Assembly: GCA_038326205.1 (NCBI GenBank)
Contig: JBBQJV010000060.1
Coordinates: 1 to 26,595 of the forward strand
DNA from: UBA7672 sp038326205
Lineage (GTDB): Bacteria > Pseudomonadota > Alphaproteobacteria > Caulobacterales > Hyphomonadaceae
Reading direction: 5' to 3'
DNA length: 26,595 nucleotides
Every line of letters starts with the position of its first letter. The stretch's first letter is position 1. The position numbers were made by a program, and so were the translations under genes. Under the pieces are notes generated by a model that searched no databases, was not told the DNA's origin, and was given only the letters and a program-made list of their open reading frames with translations. Of the stretch, positions 1-7,046 are shown one piece after another.

Positions 1-1572
1 TATCTCCATCTCGACCGCGCGCGTCAGGAAAGTGTTCAGCTGACGCGCCGCGACGTGCATCTTCTGGATCGTGGTGTCGCCGACGCCGCGCTTCGGCTGG
101 TTCACCACGCGCTCGAATGCGAGGTCGTCGGATTCGGAACGGATAAGGCGGAGATACGCCATCGCGTCACGAATTTCGGCGCGCTCGAAAAAGCGCGGCC
201 CCCCGATGACGCGATAGGTCGTGCCGGTGACGATGAAGCGTTCCTCGAACGCCCGCATCTGCCACGAGGCGCGCACGAGCACGGCGCATGAGTCATAGCG
301 GCGGTTGAGGCGGCGCCATGACGAGATGTCGTCGCAGATAAGGCGCGCTTCCTGTTCGCCATCCCAGACGCCGCGCACTTTCACGAGGTCGCCCTGGTCG
401 GCGTCAGTGCGCAGCGTCTTGCCGAGGCGGCTGGAATTGTTGGCGATCACCCCGCTGGCGGCGGCCAGGATATGCGCGGTGGAGCGGTAATTCTGTTCCA
501 GGCGAATTACCTTCGCGCCCGGAAAATCCTTGTCAAAACGCAGGATGTTGTCGACCTCTGCGCCGCGCCATCCATAGATCGACTGGTCGTCATCGCCCAC
601 GCAGCAGATGTTGTTGGAGCCCTGCGCAAGTAACCGCAGCCACAGATACTGCGCCACGTTGGTGTCCTGATACTCGTCCACCATGATGTAGCGGAATTTC
701 GAATGGTACTCCGCGAGCACCTCCTTGTGCTCGGTGAAGATGCGGATCGTGTGTAGCAGCAGGTCGCCGAAATCGACCGCGTTCAGCGTGGCGAGCCGCG
801 CCTGATAGATCGCATACAGCTTCTTGCCCTTGCCCTCGGCGAACTGCTGCGCCTCGCCATGCGGGAGTTTCTCTGGCCAGATCGCGCGGTTCTTCCAGCC
901 ATCGATCAGGCTCGCCAGATAGCGCGGCGTCCACCGCTTCTGGTCGATGCCTTCGGCTTCGAGGATCTGCTTGATCAGCCGCAGCTGGTCGTCAGTATCC
1001 AGCACCGTGAAGCTGGACTTCAGCTTCACCAGTTCCGCATGGCGCCGCAGGATCTGCGCCGAGACGGAGTGGAACGTGCCGAACCAGCGCAGGCCTTCGC
1101 CCTCAGCGCCGATTAGTTTCAAGGTGCGCTCGCGCATCTCCCGCGCGGCCTTGTTGGTGAAGGTGACCACCAGCATCTGGCTCGGCCATGCTTTGCGCTC
1201 AGCGAGGATCTGCGCCACGCGCGTCGTCAGCACTCGCGTCTTGCCCGTCCCCGCCCCCGCCAGCACCAGCAGTGGGCCCTCCGTGTGCAGCACCGCCTCG
1301 CTCTGCTCGGGGTTGAGCCCCTTAAGGTAGTCGGCATGGGGATCCGCCGACACCGGCCGCCGCACCGCCGCCCGCTGCGAAATCGGCCGCGTGTCCTCAA
1401 AGCGCTCCTCCGGCAGCGGGACATCTTCGTCCTGTGGCAGCCGGAAGAACGAGACGGCCTCGTCGGACATGGGCGTGTCGTCGTCCGACCCAGGCTCCCG
1501 TTCTTCATGAAGGGAGGCAGGCGGTTCGTCATCCGGGAACGGAATGTCAGTAGGATCGCGGGAATCGGTCAT
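1..1572 (-). CDS. uvrD: UvrD/PcrA-type superfamily 1 DNA helicase (3' end outside window)
   Basis: ATP-dependent 3'-5' DNA helicase of the UvrD/PcrA/Rep group, expected to unwind DNA in nucleotide excision repair and to clear proteins from DNA. The frame stays open from the ATG at 1572 to the window edge, giving 524 codons of a protein usually 700-800 aa long, so the C-terminal part is missing. Visible motifs in order: Walker A GAGTGKT (residues 106-112), VTFTNKAA (motif Ia), Walker B VDEYQDT (298-304), DDDQSIYGWRG (motif III, 327-337) and LEQNYRST (motif IV). The first 85 or so residues are acidic and proline-rich with no helicase motif, a lineage-type N-terminal extension. The gene is divergent from the hydrolase at 1759, with 186 bases between the two starts. 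The family call is very secure. UvrD versus PcrA naming is a matter of convention. Confidence 0.95.
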   Translation of the reverse strand, partial: MTDSRDPTDIPFPDDEPPASLHEEREPGSDDDTPMSDEAVSFFRLPQDEDVPLPEERFEDTRPISQRAAVRRPVSADPHADYLKGLNPEQSEAVLHTEGPLLVLAGAGTGKTRVLTTRVAQILAERKAWPSQMLVVTFTNKAAREMRERTLKLIGAEGEGLRWFGTFHSVSAQILRRHAELVKLKSSFTVLDTDDQLRLIKQILEAEGIDQKRWTPRYLASLIDGWKNRAIWPEKLPHGEAQQFAEGKGKKLYAIYQARLATLNAVDFGDLLLHTIRIFTEHKEVLAEYHSKFRYIMVDEYQDTNVAQYLWLRLLAQGSNNICCVGDDDQSIYGWRGAEVDNILRFDKDFPGAKVIRLEQNYRSTAHILAAASGVIANNSSRLGKTLRTDADQGDLVKVRGVWDGEQEARLICDDISSWRRLNRRYDSCAVLVRASWQMRAFEERFIVTGTTYRVIGGPRFFERAEIRDAMAYLRLIRSESDDLAFERVVNQPKRGVGDTTIQKMHVAARQLNTFLTRAVEMEI

Positions 1573-1758
1573 TCGGCGCTGATCTGGCGGGGGTTTTTAC
1601 TTTGCGCAACCCTCTCGCCGCAGCGCCTTGATTTACGGTTTGTTCTCGGACGTTGCACGCTCTCATTTGCTCACCATACGGTGATGCGCTGCGAGCTTGA
1701 TGTGGTGCGCGCGGCGCGGTCAGTGTCCCGGCCAAAGAACAGATCAAGGGAGAACGTC

Positions 1759-2469
1759 ATGAAGAAGCTGATGGCTATGGCGGCGATGGTTGCTGCGGTG
1801 GGGATGGGCGCGGGCGCCGCACATGCGCAGAAGGTGGCTGACACGGGGATGCAGGGGCTGGATCCGGCTTCGGGCAAGGCGCCGATGCAGGTGGTGGTGA
1901 TGTTCCACGGCTATACGCAGAACGGCATGGCGATGAAGCCGCTGGCGCAGGAGCTGGCCAAGCGTCTGCCGGATGCGGCCTTCATCTTCAATGATGGCCC
2001 GATGACGGTGCAGGGCGGCAAGAGCTGGTACGTGCTGCGCGGCGAGGACAAGGATAACACGCGCGGCGCGGTCAAGCAGATTGCTATCGACACGGTGAAC
2101 AAGGCGTCCGCCGTGCTGAAAGTGCCGCACGACAAGATCGTGGTGGTTGGCTTCAGCCAGGGCGGCGGCGTGGCGTTTGACGCAGGCTCGTGCGTGACGC
2201 CGGATGTGAAGGCGGTGGTGTCGCTGGCCGGCATCGTCGCGAATGGCGACTGCGCGGCGGAGACGGGCGGCAAGGTGACGTCGGTCCTGATCGTGCATAA
2301 CGATGCGGACCCGCTGGTTGGCGCCGATCGCATCAAGACGTTTCAGGATACGCTGAAGGCCAAGGGCTATGCCTCGACGCTGGAAGAAGTGAAGGGAGAG
2401 GCGCACTGGCCATCGCCCGACGGCATCCAGAAAGCGGAAGACTTCATCGTCGCCCAACTCGGCGGCTGA
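1759..2469 (+). CDS. Exported alpha/beta hydrolase, phospholipase/carboxylesterase-like
   Basis: Secreted serine hydrolase of the Abhydrolase_2 (phospholipase/carboxylesterase) type, 236 aa. The first 23 residues form a classical signal peptide (MKKL, a hydrophobic run, then a cleavage site after AHA), so it should act in the periplasm or outside the cell. The catalytic triad is visible: nucleophile Ser133 in GFSQGG, Asp184 in HNDADPLV and His216 in GEAHW. FHGYTQNG (49-56) forms the oxyanion-hole strand. The open frame extends further upstream, but the ATG at 1759 is preferred because a purine-rich AAGGGAGAA precedes it and the signal peptide starts there. The substrate cannot be read from the sequence; short-chain esters or lysophospholipids are the usual substrates of the family. 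Confidence 0.88.
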   Translation: MKKLMAMAAMVAAVGMGAGAAHAQKVADTGMQGLDPASGKAPMQVVVMFHGYTQNGMAMKPLAQELAKRLPDAAFIFNDGPMTVQGGKSWYVLRGEDKDNTRGAVKQIAIDTVNKASAVLKVPHDKIVVVGFSQGGGVAFDAGSCVTPDVKAVVSLAGIVANGDCAAETGGKVTSVLIVHNDADPLVGADRIKTFQDTLKAKGYASTLEEVKGEAHWPSPDGIQKAEDFIVAQLGG

Positions 2470-2603
2470 CGTCACGACGTCGATCGGATGGCGGCGCGTT
2501 CCTAATGGGAGCGAGCCGTCTTCATGTCTGTGCCATGCGAGCGGGCGCCGCCTGACCGAGAATCGGGCGCCTTGTCGTTTTCCACCACCGCCTCGCAAGC
2601 AGG

Positions 2604-2630
2604 TAGCTGCAGCGCGGCGCGCTGCGGCTA
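2604..2630 (+). other. Strong GC hairpin, 12-bp stem with 3-base loop
   Basis: Bases 2604-2615 pair with 2619-2630 over 12 consecutive positions (one G-T wobble) around the loop GGC. It lies 135 bases after the hydrolase stop and 36 bases before the ATG at 2667. No T-run follows on either strand, so it is not a typical intrinsic terminator. It could be a T-less terminator for the hydrolase transcript or a structure in the leader of the 110-aa gene. Confidence 0.45.
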
Positions 2631-2666
2631 GTGTCGCTCGAAATGCGGGGCTGAAGGGCGCGATCA

Positions 2667-2999
2667 ATGGGACTGTTTTTATTCCTGCTTGGCGGAAAGA
2701 AATCGAAAGCAAAAGCGGCGGTCAAACCCGCGGCCGAGCAGCCGGCGAAGACCGAAAAGCCCTTGGCGTCAGTGGCTCCCAAACCATCGGAAACTCCTGC
2801 GCCTGTGGTCGTTTCGCAGGGCGTCCTGCAGGCGAAACTTCGTCTCAAACTCGTCGCCTCACTGCGCAACGGACACAGCGCCGCTGCTTATGAGGCTGCC
2901 AAGACGCTTGCTGATATTCAGGTGCGCGCTGGTCGGAAGACCGTCGCCCGCGTGTGGCAAAGACAGGCCGACCGGATCGAGGCCGAACTCAGCGCCTGA
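2667..2999 (+). CDS. Small hypothetical protein, lysine/alanine/proline-rich N-terminus
   Basis: I do not recognise this 110-aa protein. It starts MGLFLFLLGG, a very short hydrophobic stretch, then a Lys/Ala/Pro-rich low-complexity region to about residue 50. A C-terminal region of about 60 residues follows that looks helical and basic (LQAKLRLKLVASLRNGH...). The start is supported by GAAGGG eight bases upstream. An overlapping frame at 2689-3021 is also open, but it lacks a good ribosome site and reads as Arg/Ser/Pro-rich shadow sequence. Codon choice in this frame (G/C in third positions) is what real genes in the window show. A near-exact 11-base tandem repeat begins at its stop codon. No function is proposed. 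Confidence 0.6.
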   Translation: MGLFLFLLGGKKSKAKAAVKPAAEQPAKTEKPLASVAPKPSETPAPVVVSQGVLQAKLRLKLVASLRNGHSAAAYEAAKTLADIQVRAGRKTVARVWQRQADRIEAELSA

Positions 3000-3029
3000 T
3001 GGGCGCCTGATCGGCGCATGATCGGCGCC
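2992..3029 (+). repeat. 11-bp tandem repeat, about 3.4 copies
   Basis: Units start at 2992, 3003, 3014 and 3025 (partial), each close to GCGCCTGATCG with single-base differences. The first unit contains the TGA stop of the 110-aa gene. Because 11 is not a multiple of 3, copy-number change would alter the frame downstream of the stop only, so the protein is protected. Confidence 0.7.
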
Positions 3030-3146
3030 ATGGCAGCAATGCGTGTTCGCGACTGCCAATTTGCTGCTGCAACGGTTGATCGCTGTTGACCGTTAACTCC
3101 TTCGGCGCACGCTGAGTGTGGCAAGGCAGAGGAGTGACGTTCAGCC

Positions 3147-3458
3147 ATGAGCGAAGCAAAGTGCGGCAAGCTGGTCTCGATCACCGATCAGGCGGACAGC
3201 GAGTTCGGTCAACGCCTGCAAGGATCGATGCTGGTCACGGCTGAAGTGCTTTACTACATCCCCGATCATCCAAAGCTGCTTCAGACCTTCATGTGGCAGA
3301 CGCTGGACGTTGCACCGCGCTTTCCACGCGTCTCCCAGTTTCTGGATTTCTGGCGGCGAGAGATTGAGGCTGTCATCCACTCCGTCCGTGTTGCTCACGG
3401 CCAGCCGCTGGACGTTCCGGACTGGCGCAACGCACGCGGCATCATCACGATGAACTGA
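3147..3458 (+). CDS. usg: Usg family protein
   Basis: A 103-aa cytosolic protein of the Usg family (first named for a gene near trp genes in Caulobacter), whose biochemical role is not established. The core signature is clear: LTAEVLYY-type start of the domain (here VTAEVLYYIPDHPKLLQ, residues 30-46), then FMWQTLDVAP and FLDFWRREIE, ending in HSVRVAH (about residue 81). The ATG at 3147 is preceded by GAGGAG around 3129. The length matches the family, which is found mainly in Alphaproteobacteria and so helps place the host. It is convergent with the TraB/GumN gene, with only five bases between the two stops. No trp genes are adjacent in this window. Confidence 0.88.
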   Translation: MSEAKCGKLVSITDQADSEFGQRLQGSMLVTAEVLYYIPDHPKLLQTFMWQTLDVAPRFPRVSQFLDFWRREIEAVIHSVRVAHGQPLDVPDWRNARGIITMN

Positions 3459-3463
3459 AACGA

Positions 3464-4435
3464 TCAGTAGCGCTTGGCCGTGATCCCGCGAAGCTTCAGG
3501 CGGGCCTGCAGGCTGTCAGTCCCGACAAGGTGCGCCGCGCCAACTGCAATGAAGGTGGTGCCTGAAACTTTCAGCATGTCTTCGATCACGCCGGACCAGG
3601 CTTCATTGCGATCCTTGAGTAGCGCGTCGGTCCCTCCGCTCCTGGCTGAACCAACTCGCATGAACGCTACGATGGCTTCGGTCATGTTCGTTTCCCCGCG
3701 CAGCCAGCTGCCGAAAGCTGCGTCAACAACCCGCTCGTTCATTTTCTGCTGCAAGAGTGATGGCTTCAGTTTGGAGCGCAACGCAGCCAATTGATCGTCG
3801 AACGTGGACCCCGACGACAATGCGATCTGCACCCGTAGCGATTCCATTCCCTTGACCGGAACATTGTGAGCGGTAGCCCATCGCGCCAGCACGTTGTCGA
3901 TGCCGTTTGCAAACTTGTGTGCGCCGCCGGTGAATGTGTCGCGACCCAGCAGCACGCTGGCAAACCATGGTTGATGGCTGTCGATATCGCCGACTGCTTC
4001 GCTGGGTGCGCTAGCGGCGGCCAGCTGTGAGGCAAGCGTCGCGTTTTCGCCGGGCGTGAGAAGGGACGATATCGGCGGCCCATCGTATGCCCCGAATTCC
4101 GGGAGCAGGGCACGAATACCAGCTATCAGCGAACCTTGGTCGACAACCTCCGCAAGTTCCAGGCGCAGCTCGGATGAAGCCTCCAGAGCAGCGTTGAGCT
4201 TGGGGCTCATCCACTCCGCATTGTCGCGCAGGATGTGGACGGTCCCGGTGATGTAGATCGTGGAGTCGGCATCGCGCACCACCCACATCGGAAGGCCGGG
4301 TTGTGAAGGGGAGGGTGTTTGCGCGTGGGCGGCAGATATTGCGGCAGCTGTAAATGCACAGGCCGTGATCAAGCTGGTTGCGATGCGACGGACGCATCGC
4401 GCCAACCGATTTGGGACTTTACCGGACCCAGCCAT
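3464..4435 (-). CDS. TraB/GumN family protein, exported
   Basis: A 323-aa protein of the TraB/GumN (PrgY-like) family. These are metalloprotease-like folds whose bacterial substrates are mostly unknown. A signal peptide is present: a basic N-region (RLARCVRRIATS) and a hydrophobic core ending AAHAQ near residue 39, so the protein should be periplasmic. The family's first signature GTVHILR lies at residues 64-70, followed by a conserved Glu-rich helix (SSELRLELAE). The C-terminal signature FIAVGAAHLVG plus ARLKLRGITAKRY is also in the family pattern. It is convergent with usg and lies downstream of tex on the same strand after a 94-base gap. Function beyond the family is not inferable here. 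Confidence 0.85.
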   Translation of the reverse strand: MAGSGKVPNRLARCVRRIATSLITACAFTAAAISAAHAQTPSPSQPGLPMWVVRDADSTIYITGTVHILRDNAEWMSPKLNAALEASSELRLELAEVVDQGSLIAGIRALLPEFGAYDGPPISSLLTPGENATLASQLAAASAPSEAVGDIDSHQPWFASVLLGRDTFTGGAHKFANGIDNVLARWATAHNVPVKGMESLRVQIALSSGSTFDDQLAALRSKLKPSLLQQKMNERVVDAAFGSWLRGETNMTEAIVAFMRVGSARSGGTDALLKDRNEAWSGVIEDMLKVSGTTFIAVGAAHLVGTDSLQARLKLRGITAKRY

Positions 4436-4529
4436 TGGTCACCCAATACCTACCAAGCCGCCAGATTTGTGTGACCCGCCGCCAGGATCAAGTGGCTTTC
4501 GCGCCCGGCAAGCAGATCGCACTGGCGGC

Positions 4530-6881
4530 CTAGTTCAGTTTGAGATTTTTGAGTGCGGCGAACGGATTGGAATCTTCCGACGTTTTGGCCGGCCCGGCTG
4601 AATAGTTCTGCGGGCCTGCCTTGCCGGGCTTGTCCTTGCCGGGCTTGTCCTGGCCGCTCGCAGGTTGTGGCTTGCTGTGCGCCCCCTGTGTACCGGCGAC
4701 TTCGCGTTTCATCGACAGCGCAATGCGCTTGCGATCGATATCCACTTCCTTGACGCGAACGCTGACAACGTCGCCGGCCTTCACCAGATCGTGTGGGTCT
4801 TTCACGAACGTATCCGCGAGTTCCGAGATGTGGACGAGGCCGTCCTGGTGCACGCCGATATCCACGAACGCGCCGAAGGCAGTGACGTTGGTGACGGTGC
4901 CTTCCAGCTTCATTCCGATCGTGAGGTCGGACAGTTTCTCGACGCCATCCTGGAATGTTGCGGTCTTGAATTCCGGACGCGGATCACGGCCCGGTTTCAC
5001 GAGTTCGGAGATGATGTCGGTGACGGTCGGCACGCCGAACTGTTCATCGGCAAACGATTCCGGTTGCAACATTGACAAGAACGCCTTGTCGCCGATCAGG
5101 CTCTTCAGCGGCCGGCCCGATTTCGCCGCGATACGCTCCGCCACCGGATAGGCTTCCGGGTGAACGGAGGATGCATCGAGCGGATTCTTGCCGTCCGAAA
5201 TACGCAGGAAGCCTGCCGCCTGTTCGAATGCCTTCGGTCCCATGCGCGGAACCTTCTTCAGCTGCGTGCGCGCTTCGAAGCGGCCATGCTCGTCGCGGTA
5301 GGTCACGATGTTGGATGCGACTGCGGTGTTGAGACCCGAGACGCGCGCAAGGAGCGCCGCGGATGCGGTGTTCACGTCGACACCGACGGCGTTGACGCAA
5401 GCTTCCACGACGCCATCAAGCGAGCGGGCGAGGGCATTCTGATCGACATCGTGCTGGTACTGGCCGACACCGATGGCTTTCGGATCGATCTTTACGAGTT
5501 CAGCCAACGGATCCTGCAGGCGGCGCGCGATGGAAACGGCGCCACGCAACGATACGTCGAGATCGGGGAATTCCTTCGCCGCAAGCTCGGACGCGGAATA
5601 GACCGAGGCCCCAGCTTCCGACACGGTCACGCGGGTAAGGTTCAGCTCTGGCATCTTCGTGGAGAGTTCAGCCACCAGCTTGTCCGTCTCGCGGCTGGCC
5701 GTACCATTTCCGACGCTGACCAGTTGCACGCCATGGCGTTTGGACAGTTGCGCCAGCGTCACCAGCGAACCCTGCCAATCTTTCCTAGGCTCGTGCGGAT
5801 AGATCGTCGCCGTCTCAAGAACCTTGCCGGTGCCGTCCACGACTGCGATCTTGCAGCCCGTGCGGATGCCGGGATCGACGCCCATCACCACCTTGGGTCC
5901 AGCCGGGGCTGCGAGCAGCAGGTCTTTCATGTTGCGCGAGAAAACCCGGATCGCTTCCGCGTCCGAGCGCTCCTTGAGGCGATCAACGAGGTCGGTGTGC
6001 GACGAGGGCGCAAGGCGCTGCTTCCACGCGAGACGCGCCGTTTCAGCGAGCCACTTGTCGGACGGGCGCCCGCGCTCCTGGATGTTGAATGTCGCCATGA
6101 TGGTGGTGACGGCCGGGTGGCGAAGTTTCTCGTCGTGCGGCAGGTCGAGGTCGACCTTGAGCACGCCTTCCTTCTCGCCGCGCAGCAGCGCGAGTGCGCG
6201 GTGCGATGGCATGTTGGCAATGTTCTCATTGAACTCGAAATAGTCGGAGAACTTGGCGCCCTCAGCTTCCTTGCCCTTGACGACGCCAGTCGACAGTTTG
6301 CCGCCGCTCCACACTTTCTCGCGCAGCTGACCAACCAGTGCGGGCGTTTCCGCTATCCGTTCAATCAGGATGCTGCGCGCACCTTCGAGTGCGCCGTCCG
6401 CGCTTTCTACGCCCTTGTCTGCGGAGAGGTAGGCGAGGGCCTCCATCACGGGATCGAGTGAAGGATTTGCCAGCAGGCGATCGGCCAGCGGCTCAAGCCC
6501 CTGCTCGCGCGCGATGCTCGCCTTGGTGCGGCGTTTCGGACGATAAGGAGCGTAAAGATCTTCGAGTTCGACCTTGGTCGTCGCGGCGCGAATCTGCTTC
6601 TCCAGTTCCCGCGTCAGCTTGCCCTGTTCGCCGATCGACCGCAGCACGACCTCGCGGCGGTCGTTGAGGATGGTGAGGTATTCGAAGCGCTCGGCGAGTG
6701 TACGCAGCTGCGTGTCATCGAGGCCGCCCGTGCGTTCCTTGCGATAGCGCGCGATGAAGGGGATCGACGCGCCTTCCTCGATCAGCTGGATCGTGGCGGC
6801 GACCTGTCCTTCGCCGACCCCAAGCTCCTTTGCGATAATGCGGGCAATAGCGGCGACGACAAGCGGATCTTTGCCGGACAT
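4530..6881 (-). CDS. tex: Tex family RNA-binding transcription accessory protein
   Basis: Cytosolic nucleic-acid-binding protein Tex, 783 aa, the full length expected for the family. Order of domains: Tex N-terminal helical region (from residue 1, with GASIPFIARYRKERTGGLDD near 32-51), YqgF/RNase-H-like domain (VMGVDPGIRTGCKIAVVDG near 330-350), helix-hairpin-helix region (LNTASAALLARVSGL type, here DVNTASAALLARVSGLN), and an S1 RNA-binding domain near the C-terminus (GMKLEGTVTNVTAFGAFVDIG to RIALSMK). A charged, low-complexity Lys/Gly/Pro tail follows. GATGAGG lies about ten bases upstream of the ATG. Tex is linked to transcript quality control and, in pathogens, toxin expression. Nothing in the context narrows its role here. 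Confidence 0.97.
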   Translation of the reverse strand: MSGKDPLVVAAIARIIAKELGVGEGQVAATIQLIEEGASIPFIARYRKERTGGLDDTQLRTLAERFEYLTILNDRREVVLRSIGEQGKLTRELEKQIRAATTKVELEDLYAPYRPKRRTKASIAREQGLEPLADRLLANPSLDPVMEALAYLSADKGVESADGALEGARSILIERIAETPALVGQLREKVWSGGKLSTGVVKGKEAEGAKFSDYFEFNENIANMPSHRALALLRGEKEGVLKVDLDLPHDEKLRHPAVTTIMATFNIQERGRPSDKWLAETARLAWKQRLAPSSHTDLVDRLKERSDAEAIRVFSRNMKDLLLAAPAGPKVVMGVDPGIRTGCKIAVVDGTGKVLETATIYPHEPRKDWQGSLVTLAQLSKRHGVQLVSVGNGTASRETDKLVAELSTKMPELNLTRVTVSEAGASVYSASELAAKEFPDLDVSLRGAVSIARRLQDPLAELVKIDPKAIGVGQYQHDVDQNALARSLDGVVEACVNAVGVDVNTASAALLARVSGLNTAVASNIVTYRDEHGRFEARTQLKKVPRMGPKAFEQAAGFLRISDGKNPLDASSVHPEAYPVAERIAAKSGRPLKSLIGDKAFLSMLQPESFADEQFGVPTVTDIISELVKPGRDPRPEFKTATFQDGVEKLSDLTIGMKLEGTVTNVTAFGAFVDIGVHQDGLVHISELADTFVKDPHDLVKAGDVVSVRVKEVDIDRKRIALSMKREVAGTQGAHSKPQPASGQDKPGKDKPGKAGPQNYSAGPAKTSEDSNPFAALKNLKLN

Positions 6882-7001
6882 GTATGTACCTCATCTCGCA
6901 GATTTTCGGGTCAGTCGGGTTGCGACGTCAGCAACCGACGACGCGTATATCACGTGTCGCGCGAGAATGGTTAGCGAGTGGTTATGAGAGACAGTTTTGC
7001 A

Positions 7002-7025
7002 CAACAAACGCGGGGCGTTTTGTTG
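7002..7025 (-). terminator. Possible terminator hairpin after the M28 peptidase gene
   Basis: CAACAAA-CGC pairs with GCG-TTTTGTTG around GGG (one bulged T), about 20 bases past the stop of the minus-strand M28 gene at 7047. The position suits a terminator for that transcript, but no clear U-run follows, so this stays a weak call. Confidence 0.35.
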
Positions 7026-7046
7026 CTGGAACGGTCGCGCCAGCAA

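Noticed and set aside
1744..2712. 322-codon open frame on the minus strand
   Set aside because: Antisense to the hydrolase with complete catalytic triad and signal peptide; the product is His/Arg-rich shadow sequence.
5160..6461. 433-codon open frame on the plus strand
   Set aside because: Entirely antisense to tex, whose motifs are complete. The product is Arg/His/Asp-rich with no known domain, typical of a high-GC shadow frame.
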